Below, piece by piece: positions 34,972 to 42,309 of a DNA stretch of 42,309 nt (positions are counted from its first letter, which is position 1; each line of letters opens with the position of its first letter). Origin of the DNA: Nitrospirota bacterium (GTDB lineage: Bacteria; Nitrospirota; Nitrospiria; Nitrospirales; Nitrospiraceae); the NCBI GenBank assembly GCA_030645475.1, contig JAUSMA010000055.1:1-42309 (forward strand), in the 5' to 3' direction. The notes under the pieces were generated by a model. That model was not told the origin of the DNA. It saw nothing but the letters and a program-made list of their open reading frames with translations, and did no database searches. A program made the translations under genes and the position numbers.

Positions 34972-35247
34972 GTGCGTGCATTCACGATCATCGCCATGGC
35001 GTTTCTGTTTGTGTGCGTAGGCATTCAAGGTGTGGCTCACGCCAATGAGATGAAAGCCGCGGTCGAAGACATGAAGGGCAAAGCGAACGCAAACGTTGAG
35101 AAGGCCAAAGGAGAAGTGAAAGCCCTGACTGAAGAGGCTAAAGGCAACAAAGTGAAGGGTGCGATGGAACGGGCGAAGGGGAAAACCAAAGCAGCCGGAG
35201 AGCGCATCAAAGGCGAGGCGAAAGAACTCAAAGCCAAGACAGAGTAA
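34972..35247 (+). CDS. Small exported CsbD-like protein
   Basis: A 91-aa protein. A signal peptide covers residues 1-21 (FTIIAMAFLFVCVGIQGVAHA). The mature part is a series of 9-11 residue Lys/Ala/Gly/Glu units (MKGKANANVEKAKGEVKAL, EEAKGNKVKGAMERAKGKTK), typical of CsbD/LEA-like amphipathic repeats. CsbD proteins are usually cytosolic and stress-induced, so an exported version is notable. The GTG at 34972 was chosen because GGGAGG lies five bases before it. The frame is open far upstream but without a ribosome site. It probably protects envelope components under stress (inference). Confidence 0.75.
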   Translation: MRAFTIIAMAFLFVCVGIQGVAHANEMKAAVEDMKGKANANVEKAKGEVKALTEEAKGNKVKGAMERAKGKTKAAGERIKGEAKELKAKTE

Positions 35248-35341
35248 ATCAGCCGAGAGTCTGTCTGCAAAGACCTCTGTGAAGAGGCGACTCTCCATGA
35301 GGTCTTTCTATGTGAAACGTCCACGCTATCGGCGGAGAGAG

Positions 35342-36076
35342 CTACGGGAAAATGATCGCCTGCTCGGCATGGCCGATCGCGTTGAGCGTCGTTTCCACCG
35401 CATCGACCATCGGCGGGGGACCGCAGAGAAAGATCACGGTGTCAGGGCCAGGCGGCGGCAGCTGCGCACGCAGCACAACCTCGGTAATACGGCCCCGGCC
35501 TTGCGACCAGCCTGCAGGCGGCTCATTTAAGACATGATAGCAATGGAACGTCGCATGCTCGCGCACATCCTCGTCCCATTCCTCTTTGAAGATAATGTCG
35601 GCCTCGGCCTTGTTGGCATAGACCAGAAATAATTCGACAGGGAGACTCCTGGCGAGAATCCATCGGATGATGGCAATCATCGGGGTGATGCCTGAGCCTC
35701 CGGCCACAAACCCCACCTTCTTTGCCATGCCGTCCACCCAATGGCCGCCAGGATTCGGCCCGCTCATCAGCACCCTCTCCCCGACCTCCCGGTCATGAAG
35801 ATACTTCGACACCAAGCCGGTCTCGTACCGCTTCACCGTCAGATCGAAGTACCCCGTGGCGCCGGGCATCGACGATGGCGTATAGGGCCGCTTCACCGGT
35901 TTCCCGTCGATTGTCGTATGGACGTAGAGGTGGTCGCCAGGCAACAGGTCCAACGTGGCGTCGTCAGGCAAGGCAAAGCAAAACGTCTTTGTATCGTGGG
36001 TATCGCGATGAATCGAGGTCAGCTCGTAGGGTGTGGGCGTCTTCGACGTGATGCGCGTGACAGGTGCCGTAGCCAT
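35342..36076 (-). CDS. Ferredoxin-NADP+ reductase-like FAD oxidoreductase
   Basis: A 244-aa flavoprotein of the FNR / cytochrome b5 reductase superfamily. FAD-binding RPYTPSS is at 64-70. The second FAD loop lies near GLVSKYLH, the NAD(P)-binding FVAGGSGITPMIAIIRWIL at 123-141, and the C-terminal CGPPPMVDAVE near 222. There is no 2Fe-2S or heme domain, so it is a stand-alone reductase that would pass electrons from NAD(P)H to a separate partner. ATG 36076 starts just before the first strand; the frame opens 12 codons earlier without support. No neighbour identifies the electron acceptor. Confidence 0.9.
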   Translation of the reverse strand: MATAPVTRITSKTPTPYELTSIHRDTHDTKTFCFALPDDATLDLLPGDHLYVHTTIDGKPVKRPYTPSSMPGATGYFDLTVKRYETGLVSKYLHDREVGERVLMSGPNPGGHWVDGMAKKVGFVAGGSGITPMIAIIRWILARSLPVELFLVYANKAEADIIFKEEWDEDVREHATFHCYHVLNEPPAGWSQGRGRITEVVLRAQLPPPGPDTVIFLCGPPPMVDAVETTLNAIGHAEQAIIFP

Positions 36077-36312
36077 GCCCCCTATCATACGAGCCCAGGG
36101 CAACAGTCGCAACAGAAGCAGCGGAGGGGGTAGACGGCAGAGCCTCCGAAGAGCGTATGGCGTATGGCAGGAACAGGAGCCGGAGGTCCTTCTTCGTGCG
36201 AGACACGCGAGACTTGCGGAAAAAGTGGGGCAGGTCTGACGAACGACGGTTCGAGGTCACAGAAACTTCGAACCTAGAACTTTAACTGACATCGCCCCCA
36301 AAGCCCATCGAC

Positions 36313-36340
36313 TTGCGACCATGCAAGCAGGTGCTATAGT
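36313..36340 (+). promoter_or_regulatory. Probable sigma-70-type promoter
   Basis: TTGCGA (36313-36318) and TATAGT (36335-36340) with 16-bp spacing, followed by an AT-rich leader to the DUF2934 gene 48 bp downstream. Confidence 0.6.
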
Positions 36341-36387
36341 TTGAATACCACTATTTACTCAAATTTATGCAAAAAGAAGGAGGCATC

Positions 36388-36579
36388 ATGGCAAAGCAGC
36401 GAAAAATAACGGGAGCGCCATCCACTGCCCCTGAATCGATGGAAGATGAGATCCGGTCTCTTGCCTATCAACTGTACTGTGACGGTGGCTATCAGAATGG
36501 TCACGATCTTGAGTACTGGCTGAAGGCCGAGCAGCAAACGATGGTTCGCAGAAAGGCGCACTTGCGCAGAGTTGTCTAA
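36388..36579 (+). CDS. DUF2934 domain protein
   Basis: A 63-aa protein. The DUF2934 signature EDEIRSLAYQLYCDGGYQNG followed by HDLEYWLKAEQQ covers residues 18-50; the function of this family is unknown. A basic N-terminal tail precedes it. Start ATG 36388 has AAGGAGG four to five bases upstream. A Met seven codons earlier shares the frame but lacks a ribosome site. It is monocistronic with its own promoter. Confidence 0.82.
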   Translation: MAKQRKITGAPSTAPESMEDEIRSLAYQLYCDGGYQNGHDLEYWLKAEQQTMVRRKAHLRRVV

Positions 36580-36640
36580 CCACCACGAGATTGAGGTGGT
36601 TCGTCGGAAGGTCCATGCTCCGAATCCGACCACGATTCCT

Positions 36641-37057
36641 TCAACAAATCCACATTCCGCCAGGAACGACAATCATGGACAGGGCTGCGGGAATATCGAG
36701 CACATAGGACCAGCCAGACCCCACTAGCGAGTACTTCGATAGCCGCCGCCAATCGGGGAGCACCGCCTTTCGTTCGTAGAACAACCAGATCGTGCCAAGC
36801 CATTCAAGAAAGCGGATCGGAACCAGCAGCAGATACCAGAGCAACATGGAATGCGTGATGCCCGAATAGGCCATGGAAGCCGCAAAGGCCATTCCGACGA
36901 CAAGACCGAGGGCAGTCCGGACCGCGCCGAATTTCCAGGGAGCCACGGTGCCGATATTCCGGTACACGTCATTGAGACGGGCTCCGGCATACCCATACCC
37001 AGCGAGTTTAATCCCCGTAAATGTGATCGCACCAATGATCGATGGACCGACCGGCAT
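36641..37057 (-). CDS. Small integral membrane protein, unknown
   Basis: A 138-aa protein with about four hydrophobic segments (near residues 5-22, 42-62, 66-85, 112-135) and short charged loops (RLNDVYRN, YERKAVLPDWRRL). ATG 37057 is supported by GGGAGG seven bases upstream. The frame extends 65 codons beyond it without support. No family is recognised, and no neighbour gives a clue. Confidence 0.7.
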   Translation of the reverse strand: MPVGPSIIGAITFTGIKLAGYGYAGARLNDVYRNIGTVAPWKFGAVRTALGLVVGMAFAASMAYSGITHSMLLWYLLLVPIRFLEWLGTIWLFYERKAVLPDWRRLSKYSLVGSGWSYVLDIPAALSMIVVPGGMWIC

Positions 37058-37315
37058 GGAGTTCCCTCCCAACTCTCTGGCATGAGCGCACGCGCTCGCA
37101 CCCAACACGAAACCCCATTCTCCGCCATTCCAGTCAATCGTCAACCGAAGGATGCATATTGGAATCGAGACAGGCGGGAAACCCGAACGCAGCGGACTCA
37201 GACCAGCCAGGCGCGAATGTAGCGCGTAGCAGGAACAGGAGCCGTAGCTCATATGGAAGCGAAGTGGGTCCAGGCACCATTGCGACTGGAGAGAGCAAGA
37301 AGGGTCCTGATCCCG

Positions 37316-37873
37316 TTATTCTTCGCCGCTCTTGGTCACGATGTGTGTCGGAATGCCGTCGAGACTGACCTGGTTCTTCTCCTCCCGATACTGCTTCAAC
37401 CCCTCCTCGCCTTTCTTCTCGGCCCATTCGTTCAGCAACTCCCGGTCGCCGGTGTAGGACAAATAGGGAACCGCCATCCCGCAAGACGTTTGCACGAGGT
37501 CGATCGTCACGTCGAAAATCTGCCTCGCGCCGGGGAACGGAGGAAACAAGGAAAAGAGCTCGCGCCACTCGGGATCGCGCGGATGAACGACTCTCGCGGT
37601 GCCATAGAGCCGCAGGATGAGAGGCGGACCGTCAAAGGCACAGAACATCACCGTCATGCGCGGCTGCTGTTGAACATGGGCCGACGTTTCATTGCCGCTC
37701 CCGGTGACGTTGAGCCAGACGATTCGCCTGTTGCCGAGTACCAGCAGGGAATCCATGCCCTTGGGAGAGAGATTGATGCGACTGTCCGCCGTGGCGGTCC
37801 CGACAAAAAATATCTTCTGCTTGGCAATGAATTGGATATGGGCGTCGGAGAGTTCGCTATATCGTTGAGCCAT
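37316..37873 (-). CDS. Pyridoxamine 5'-phosphate oxidase-family protein
   Basis: A 185-aa split-barrel flavin-binding protein. FFVGTATADSRINLSPKGMD, then VWLNVTGSGNETSAHVQQQP and MTVMFCAFDGPPLILRLYG form the typical FMN-binding barrel. The family includes oxidases, reductases and nitroreductase-like F420 enzymes, and the exact reaction is not predictable. GGGAG before ATG 37873 sets the start. It is followed on the same strand by no close gene. Confidence 0.87.
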   Translation of the reverse strand: MAQRYSELSDAHIQFIAKQKIFFVGTATADSRINLSPKGMDSLLVLGNRRIVWLNVTGSGNETSAHVQQQPRMTVMFCAFDGPPLILRLYGTARVVHPRDPEWRELFSLFPPFPGARQIFDVTIDLVQTSCGMAVPYLSYTGDRELLNEWAEKKGEEGLKQYREEKNQVSLDGIPTHIVTKSGEE

Positions 37874-37913
37874 CGAGTTCTCCCTGCCGTCGAGGGACGA
37901 TCATAGAGGCAGA

Positions 37914-38384
37914 TCACTGTCCCCAGTGCTTGAGTCTATCGAGGAATTCCTGGCCGTACTGCTTCGCGATCGCTTGCTCCAGGTCCCAGGTGATCGTGCC
38001 GACCCGGAGCAAGTCCGAGACTTCGGTGAAATACCGTTCGAGTCCTGCAGGCGACAGCACCAGCACCGTCCCGCCGCTCGCGCCGGACTGATACAGATGC
38101 GGGACCCCTTTCGGAATGTAGACAAAGTCGCCGGGAGCCGCCCGATAGACTTCATCGCCGCTATGAATCGTGTAGGCGCCGTCCAGCACATAGAACGCTT
38201 CAGCGCCGGTCGGGTGGATGTGCGATGCGGGGCCGACGTTCGGCGGATGGACCATTTCAATCAGCGAGTAGGATTCATCCAACTGCGCGCCAGGGACTTT
38301 CACCGTCATCTTCGTCCCGCGAAAGTCGATCGTATGACCTTCGCCTCGCTTGAGACCATACCCGCTCTTGTCACTGGGAATCAC
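37914..38384 (-). CDS. Cupin domain protein
   Basis: A 156-aa single-cupin protein. Motif 1 is SHIHPTGAEAFYVLDGAYTI (metal ligands His, His, Glu) and motif 2 is PGDFVYIPKGVPHLYQS (His). So a bound metal is expected. Single cupins range from sugar isomerases to dioxygenases and sensors; no substrate is clear. The start is a GTG at 38384 with GAGGGT upstream. It lies 40 nt upstream of the PNPOx-like gene, in the same direction, so they may be cotranscribed. Confidence 0.85.
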   Translation of the reverse strand: MIPSDKSGYGLKRGEGHTIDFRGTKMTVKVPGAQLDESYSLIEMVHPPNVGPASHIHPTGAEAFYVLDGAYTIHSGDEVYRAAPGDFVYIPKGVPHLYQSGASGGTVLVLSPAGLERYFTEVSDLLRVGTITWDLEQAIAKQYGQEFLDRLKHWGQ

Positions 38385-38549
38385 GGCAGACCCTCACGCA
38401 CTCATCGAATTGACCATGTGAGCAACGCTTTCGTGAAACGGGATTGTGGCGGAACAGACCATGCGGTCACGGAGCTGTATCTCTCTCGCCAGAATGTCAT
38501 GCCTCGCTCATCGGCAAACTCGATGGAGACATCTCCCGCAAGAAAGGCA

Positions 38550-38597
38550 CCCATCATCGCCGAAGTAGCTGACTGGCAAGGCGAAGGCAATCCGATT
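38550..38597. repeat. Partial copy (C) of the 3'-module repeat
   Basis: About 45 bp here (ATCATC, then GTAGCTGACTGGCAAGG) match the right half of the repeats at 40.0-40.2 and 41.3-41.5 kb at roughly three bases in four. It sits just upstream of the toxin-antitoxin promoter. Confidence 0.6.
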
Positions 38598-38652
38598 CAG
38601 TTGCTATCCATTTTCTTACTCCCAGGAGCAATCACGCAACGGCTCAAGGGAT

Positions 38653-38680
38653 TTGAATCTTTTCTGGCTTGGAGTATACT
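38653..38680 (+). promoter_or_regulatory. Promoter of the toxin-antitoxin operon, probably leaderless
   Basis: TTGAAT (38653-38658) and TATACT (38675-38680) with 16-bp spacing. The expected transcription start is at about 38687, which is the antitoxin ATG. No ribosome site precedes it, consistent with a leaderless message. Confidence 0.6.
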
Positions 38681-38686
38681 TTGCCC

Positions 38687-38905
38687 ATGTCTATTCACCT
38701 TCCCCTCAAAGACATGACGCTCCTGGAAAAGCTTGCAGTGATGGAATCCCTCTGGGAGGACCTCAGCAAGACTCCGGACGCCATTGAGTCGCCTGCCTGG
38801 CACAAGGATGTCCTTGAAGAACGTCGCCAGCGTACCGCTCAGGGACAATCCACGTTCTCCGATTGGGAAACAGCCAAAGCCGACATTCGCAAACGGCTGT
38901 CGTGA
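38687..38905 (+). CDS. Addiction-module antitoxin
   Basis: A 72-aa antitoxin of the addiction-module type often paired with RelE/ParE toxins. LPLKDMTLLEKLAVMESLWE, then SPAWHKDVLEERRQR is the family pattern: a helical N-terminal region and a charged tail that wraps the toxin. The ATG at 38687 was used; the upstream in-frame ATG at 38669 lies inside the promoter. It overlaps the toxin by four bases (GTGA), the usual coupling that keeps antitoxin in excess. Confidence 0.85.
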   Translation: MSIHLPLKDMTLLEKLAVMESLWEDLSKTPDAIESPAWHKDVLEERRQRTAQGQSTFSDWETAKADIRKRLS

Positions 38906-39201
38906 AAATCCAGATCCTGGATAGAGCCCAGGACGATCTCATTCACGGTTTTCAATTCTACGAAGCAAGAGAACCAGGCCTCGGCGGATATTTCCTCGAC
39001 TGCCTCTTTGCCGACATTGACTCCTTGCTGATCTACGCAGGGATTCATCCTCTCGTGTTTACCTACCACCGTTGCCTATCCAAACGCTTCCCCTTCGCCA
39101 TCTACTACAACATGGACGGAGACCTCGTGCGCGTGCAAGCCGTATTGGACTGCCGTCGAAACCCATCATGGACGAGAACGCGCCTGGAAGCAGAACGTTA
39201 G
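38902..39201 (+). CDS. RelE/ParE-superfamily toxin
   Basis: A 99-aa toxin. The RelE/ParE fold is read from ILDRAQDDLIHGFQFYEARE (first helix), FLDCLFADIDSLLIYAG, and LSKRFPFAIYYNMDGDLVRV, with VLDCRRNPSWTRTR at the end. Members act as ribosome-dependent mRNA nucleases or gyrase poisons; the subgroup is unclear. The GTG start at 38902 overlaps the antitoxin stop by four bases. Confidence 0.86.
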   Translation: MKIQILDRAQDDLIHGFQFYEAREPGLGGYFLDCLFADIDSLLIYAGIHPLVFTYHRCLSKRFPFAIYYNMDGDLVRVQAVLDCRRNPSWTRTRLEAER

Positions 39202-39241
39202 CCGCGCAAAGCCGAGCGCAAGCGAGCCGAGCCAACAGATC

Positions 39242-39973
39242 CTACGATTTCTGGCCCAGCACTTCCTTGAGCACGACCGCCAGGTCGCGGAGCGCGCGAG
39301 CGCCGTCGCCGACGAAGGCCGAGCCATGCATCGTCGCCAGGGTTTTCGGCTGCAGAGCCGCCAGGCGCTGAAGTGTTGGATCCGTGAGCGTGGAATAAGG
39401 CATATAGTTGGCCAAGGGGCCCTGCTGATACTCGACCAGCACCTGCCGGCAGCGGCCTATCACATCAGCCTGCGTGGATGCCTCGACATCGCCGGCCTGG
39501 TGAAAGAGATCCGAACACAAGAGCGTCCGCTGCGTCTCCTCGAACAACAGGCCCGCCTCCCAGCAATGGGGCACATGCGGCGTATGGAGAAACCGGAAGC
39601 GGTACTTGCCGGTGGTCAACACCTCCCCCTCCTGCATCCCCAAGGCAGGCCGCGTCGCCATGCAATCATCGACGCTCACCAGCTTCCCCACCAGACTGCA
39701 GACAGCCGTAGACTGCGGGGCCAGAGCTTGCCACTCCGGCAACGACCCACACTCGTCGGCTTCCACATGGCTGAACCCGATCCATCTCACCGTCCGGGGA
39801 TCCAGCACCGTCGCCACGGCATCACGCACCGCAGCAAACATCCCGCGCGGCCCCGTGTGGAACAGCAACGGTTCGGCATCGCGCACCAGGAATTGATTGA
39901 ACTGCAAATTGAAATCCGGCACGAGAGTCGAAATGCGGAACAGATCCGGCGCAATCTCTGAAACAGTGGCCAT
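39242..39973 (-). CDS. ODP-family metallo-beta-lactamase-fold protein
   Basis: A 243-aa protein with the oxygen-binding di-iron (ODP/FprA-like) lactamase fold and no flavodoxin domain. Metal ligands are read from [11 protein letters not shown] (H-x-E-x-D), HTPHVPHC (His), CSDLFHQ (Asp) and MHGSAF (His). The family includes the O2- and NO-reducing part of flavodiiron proteins. Here, without FMN domain, it may be a sensor or need a separate reductase. GGAGG before ATG 39973 sets the start. Confidence 0.85.
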   Translation of the reverse strand: MATVSEIAPDLFRISTLVPDFNLQFNQFLVRDAEPLLFHTGPRGMFAAVRDAVATVLDPRTVRWIGFSHVEADECGSLPEWQALAPQSTAVCSLVGKLVSVDDCMATRPALGMQEGEVLTTGKYRFRFLHTPHVPHCWEAGLLFEETQRTLLCSDLFHQAGDVEASTQADVIGRCRQVLVEYQQGPLANYMPYSTLTDPTLQRLAALQPKTLATMHGSAFVGDGARALRDLAVVLKEVLGQKS

Positions 39974-40011
39974 GGCAGCCTCCGAGTATTAAAGAAAAGA
40001 GCCGTAGGCTA

Positions 40012-40195
40012 TCGCTCGCACATTAACCTGTCAACGAACCCATCCTGGCAGGATTGGGCGGAACCATGGCGGCATCAGACTGGACGGAAAACCGAACGAA
40101 GGCGTGGCCGATAACGGCAGGAACACATCGATCATCACGGAGGTAGCCGACTGGCAGGGGGAAGCCTTCCGGTTAAATAGACTGACAACTTTTCT
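40012..40195. repeat. 3'-module repeat, copy A
   Basis: About 180 bp, matching copy B without gaps over 141 bp (40038-40178) at about 77 percent by hand count. It is immediately downstream of the stop codon side of the gene at 40222-40950. Confidence 0.75.
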
Positions 40196-40221
40196 CATCC
40201 CTCTCCGCTCTGTTGTGTCCT

Positions 40222-40950
40222 CTAAGGTCTAGGGTTAATCCTCGCACACTCCTCACGGAGGTTTACGAATTCAGATGTGTTCTTAACTTGTTTCCATGCC
40301 TTATCCACCTCTTCATCCTCATTTATATCGGCGCATGGAACGGTTCCATACTTGACCGCGAGAACGGCCTTTCCGAGATCATTTAAAACCTCCTGCATTT
40401 TCACAGGAGTGGTATTTGCGTTTAGCTTGGCTCTCACATAGTACGCAGGTGTGTAATTTGGATCATAGGTAAGAGCATCATTAAGATGTCCGAACGCTTC
40501 CTTCCAATTCTTTGATCTGTCAAGTTCCCCGTCAGCACTATGGCTACTCATATATCCAAGCACATAGTGACTTGGGGCAATAGACCTTTCAGCACGAATA
40601 GCTTTATTGAAATAAAGCCTGGCTTCCTCCAACTCTTTATTCTTAAAAAGTCGATACCCAATGAGCCAGTCTTCTCTAGAAGTTGCTTTCAGTAGCGGGA
40701 GATCGTTTTTTGTATAGGCATAAAGAGCAATGGCCGTCGCCCGTTCAACTTCCTTTTGTCCATCCAGTCGATTATTGACAGCAAACGTGTATTGAAAGAA
40801 ATGGCTCAAGACTTGGGCTAGTATGCCCATGAAGAAAAAGAATTTATAAATCCTATGCTTCTTGAGCGCATCAGGTGTGCTTGACAGCCCGGAAATTGCT
40901 GCGAGTGTCCCTAGCACGAGAACAACGAGTTCGGCTGAAAAGGTTAGCAT
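40222..40950 (-). CDS. Membrane-anchored TPR-like protein, unknown
   Basis: A 242-aa protein. Two hydrophobic segments near residues 5-22 and 37-55 anchor it. The rest is helical with TPR-like pairs (SREDWLIGYRLFKNKELEEA, RLYFNKAIRAERSIAPSHYV, then AFGHLNDALTYDPNYTPAYY). AGGAG before the ATG sets the start. The base composition is clearly lower in GC than upstream genes, pointing to horizontal acquisition. Function is unknown; the TPR-like part suggests protein contact. Confidence 0.75.
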   Translation of the reverse strand: MLTFSAELVVLVLGTLAAISGLSSTPDALKKHRIYKFFFFMGILAQVLSHFFQYTFAVNNRLDGQKEVERATAIALYAYTKNDLPLLKATSREDWLIGYRLFKNKELEEARLYFNKAIRAERSIAPSHYVLGYMSSHSADGELDRSKNWKEAFGHLNDALTYDPNYTPAYYVRAKLNANTTPVKMQEVLNDLGKAVLAVKYGTVPCADINEDEEVDKAWKQVKNTSEFVNLREECARINPRP

Positions 40951-41287
40951 CGTCTCTCCTATGCTGCCCCCTTAGCGTTAAGTGGGCGTCTCAATTGGCT
41001 TGATATGTTTCGCCACCACGAATTCAAGGGAGTGGGCCACTCTATCCCTATGTTCGCAAAAGGGGAATGGTCACTAAAAATGGATTGTTCACGTTTCACC
41101 GCACGGCAAGAGTCGACGAAAGGCAGGCTAGCCCTTGAGAAGGAGCGTGTCAACGGACGAATTATAGGAATGTTTGCATTTCGGAGGGAAAAGCAGTGCG
41201 CGAAGGCGAGACGAGGATGGGGCTGAGCGAATTACTACGGTTGAAAGCTCGTCGAGGGCCATGTCTGCCGTAAAGCGCTACCAGAAA
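40951..41287. other. Gene-free stretch between the two accessory genes
   Basis: 337 bp. Two overlapping short ORFs (41005-41226 plus and 40959-41153 minus) have no ribosome site or recognisable content. A GTTAAGT heptamer at 40977-40983 has no partner. It separates the gene at 40222-40950 from repeat copy B. Confidence 0.45.
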
Positions 41288-41465
41288 ATCGCCTGCATAT
41301 CATACTGTCAACGAGCCCATCCGGGCGGGATTGGCTGGAACTGCTGAGGTCTCAGGCTGAGCGGAGAACCGGTAGAAGGCATGGCCGAAGGCGGCAGGAA
41401 CACATCGATCATCACAGGGGGAGCCGACTCGCGGAGCGAGGCCTTCCGAGTAAATAATCTGCCCA
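41288..41465. repeat. 3'-module repeat, copy B
   Basis: Partner of copy A, aligned without gaps over 141 bp (41311-41451). It lies directly downstream of the stop codon of the gene at 41477-42193. The minus strand reads as a peptide ending PGWAR-stop, and copy A as PGWVR-stop, so it may be a relic of one coding segment. Confidence 0.75.
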
Positions 41466-41476
41466 TCTCTGTTGTT

Positions 41477-42193
41477 CTATTTGATGAATTGAAAGACGAC
41501 AAGTAACGCGAGTGCGAAACCATTCACGTAGAGAGGCAAGTGCAAATCAGTATCCTCTAACAATATGTACCATCTTGTTGAAGAATTCACTTTGCCGACC
41601 GATGCCCACGCCGTTCCAAGTTCTGCGTCTTTGTTCCATAAGCGAACTTCCTCAAACTTGATCCCTGGGAAATAGGAATCAAATTGCCGAGCGATCAAAG
41701 CCCGTACTTGATCCCACGCAATCTCACTGTTTGGGCTTGTAGATTGACCAGCACCGACCACCAATTCAAACGGATCAAAACCTGCTGGGCTTTTTGATGT
41801 AAGGAATGAATGAAGCGTCAGATAACCTGTGTGAGTACCTGCTTCAATCGAGACGCGGTAATCATGCTTCTTTCCAACAAAGGCAAGGATGCTCTCAGGG
41901 CTCATGAGATACTGCCGAATCTTCGTCCGAGTAAGCGGAAGCCTTATGGCATAAAACCAATAGCGAAAACCTGCATAGGCCGATGCCAGAGCCAGGATAA
42001 CCAATAACACCCAAGGGCGATCGAAAGAGCCAAAATCTATCAACGCCGTTTGGACTTTACCGTTTAGATGCCCACCTGCAAGTGTATAGACCAATAATAT
42101 CAATCCTGTGACCATAGCAAGCCGCCGCGTCGCAGAGGGATCTGGAAGGTGCGATTCTTCTTTATCTTCCGCAGATTCAACTCCCCAGTGCAT
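41477..42193 (-). CDS. Membrane protein of unknown function, N-terminus fused to an IS end
   Basis: A 238-aa open frame with hydrophobic segments near residues 27-45, 58-85 and 218-236, and a soluble middle (TKIRQYLMSPESILAF, then GKVNSSTRWYILLEDTD). No family is recognised. GC is low for the window. The first eight codons (MHWGVESA) lie inside the terminal inverted repeat of the IS30-type element on its right, so the native N-terminus was probably different or lost. Met27 at 42115 is a possible original or surviving start. Expression from the IS end is possible. Confidence 0.6.
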   Translation of the reverse strand: MHWGVESAEDKEESHLPDPSATRRLAMVTGLILLVYTLAGGHLNGKVQTALIDFGSFDRPWVLLVILALASAYAGFRYWFYAIRLPLTRTKIRQYLMSPESILAFVGKKHDYRVSIEAGTHTGYLTLHSFLTSKSPAGFDPFELVVGAGQSTSPNSEIAWDQVRALIARQFDSYFPGIKFEEVRLWNKDAELGTAWASVGKVNSSTRWYILLEDTDLHLPLYVNGFALALLVVFQFIK

Positions 42194-42309
42194 AACATTC
42201 AGCCGCGTCTGACCAGAGCCTGAAAGACCTCGTTGGGCGTTTTAAATCCGAGTGATTTTCTAGGTCTACGGTTGAGCAGGCGTTCGACCCTCGCCACCGT
42301 CGCCGGGTG
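42171..42309 (-). mobile_element. IS30-family insertion sequence, one end (partial)
   Basis: The terminal repeat begins with GCAGATTCAACTCC at 42171, resembling IS30-family ends. The transposase C-terminus follows inward. The rest of the element lies beyond the right edge, so its other end and any target duplication cannot be seen. Confidence 0.7.
42199..42309 (-). CDS. IS30-family transposase, C-terminal fragment
   Basis: The last 36 codons of a transposase, running in from the right edge. TVARVERLLNRRPRKSLGFK, then TPNEVFQALVRRG-stop is the highly conserved IS30 C-terminus, in which the NRRPRKSLGFKTP block follows the catalytic Glu. The stop at 42199 is five bases from the start of the neighbouring open frame. 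Confidence 0.85.
   Translation of the reverse strand, partial: HPATVARVERLLNRRPRKSLGFKTPNEVFQALVRRG

Noticed and set aside
40977-40983. GTTAAGT heptamer that fits an integron attC core (GTTRRRY)
   Set aside because: No paired RYYYAAC site at the right distance, no second pair of boxes, and the repeats at A and B lack both motifs; a 7-base match is expected by chance.
1-42309. tRNA, rRNA, CRISPR array, replication origin, phage or secretion cluster
   Set aside because: No cloverleaf with a matching T-loop, no regularly spaced direct repeats, no conserved rRNA blocks and no phage structural genes were found on reading.

Overview
The window looks like chromosome of a Nitrospira-type bacterium (phylum Nitrospirota). 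This is an inference from gene content and style, since no rRNA or marker gene is present. The signs are GC-rich DNA, many two-component sensors, DUF3365 heme proteins with CxxCH, a sigZ/arsI pair, a WECSNYTGDA-type secreted protein, and short palindromic repeats between genes. I saw no tRNA, rRNA or CRISPR array.

Layout. 0-4.1 kb: a plus-strand signalling operon. It holds a Rossmann-domain/histidine-kinase fusion, a Cache-HAMP-PAS histidine kinase, and a periplasmic DUF3365 protein with one c-type heme site, all overlapping. 4.2-8.7 kb (minus): AI-2E-family permease, bactofilin, bifunctional class A penicillin-binding protein, and a small exported Lys/Ala-rich protein. 9.0-12.8 kb: zinc-ribbon protein, receiver-only response regulator, sodium:solute symporter, a frameshifted secreted coiled-coil protein, and an exported FKBP prolyl isomerase. 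13.2-18.4 kb: ABC-F ATPase (Uup type), then a minus-strand hybrid kinase plus response regulator pair. 18.7-24.8 kb: an NmrA-like pseudogene, MltC-type lytic transglycosylase, YkgJ-type cysteine-cluster protein, a lipoprotein, and the arsI-sigZ pair. 25.2-32.8 kb: phytoene-desaturase-like flavoprotein, FAD monooxygenase, tag glycosylase, C39-like protein, nitrilase, GNAT, RBBP9-type hydrolase, a second DUF3365 heme protein, and a Pro-rich exported protein. 33-40 kb: a frameshifted porin, CsbD-like exported protein, a ferredoxin-reductase-like flavoprotein, DUF2934 protein, small membrane protein, PNPOx-like protein, cupin, a type II toxin-antitoxin pair, and an ODP-type metallo-beta-lactamase protein. 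40.2-42.3 kb: lower-GC accessory DNA with two unknown membrane-anchored proteins, each followed by a related repeat, and the end of an IS30-family element running off the right edge.

The strongest candidate for something undescribed is a dispersed palindromic element with four copies (11776-11968, 25047-25170, 30656-30778, 32190-32382). It comes in two size classes, about 123 and 193 bp. The ends are inverted repeats that change together from copy to copy. The long class carries a 70-bp apical insert that itself folds into two hairpins, and one stem shows a compensatory C-G to T-A change between copies. One copy supplies the leader and ribosome-binding region of a flavoprotein gene, and two copies sit directly against stop codons. 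This points to a structured, mobile or regulatory RNA/ssDNA element.

Two other families of non-coding repeats are visible: a 24-bp inverted-repeat block at 12936-13032, and a 3'-module at 40.0-40.2, 41.3-41.5 and (partial) 38.55 kb. Three genes carry single frameshifts or truncations (11249-11733, 18667-19003, 32981-34194). Sequencing error cannot be excluded for the first and third.
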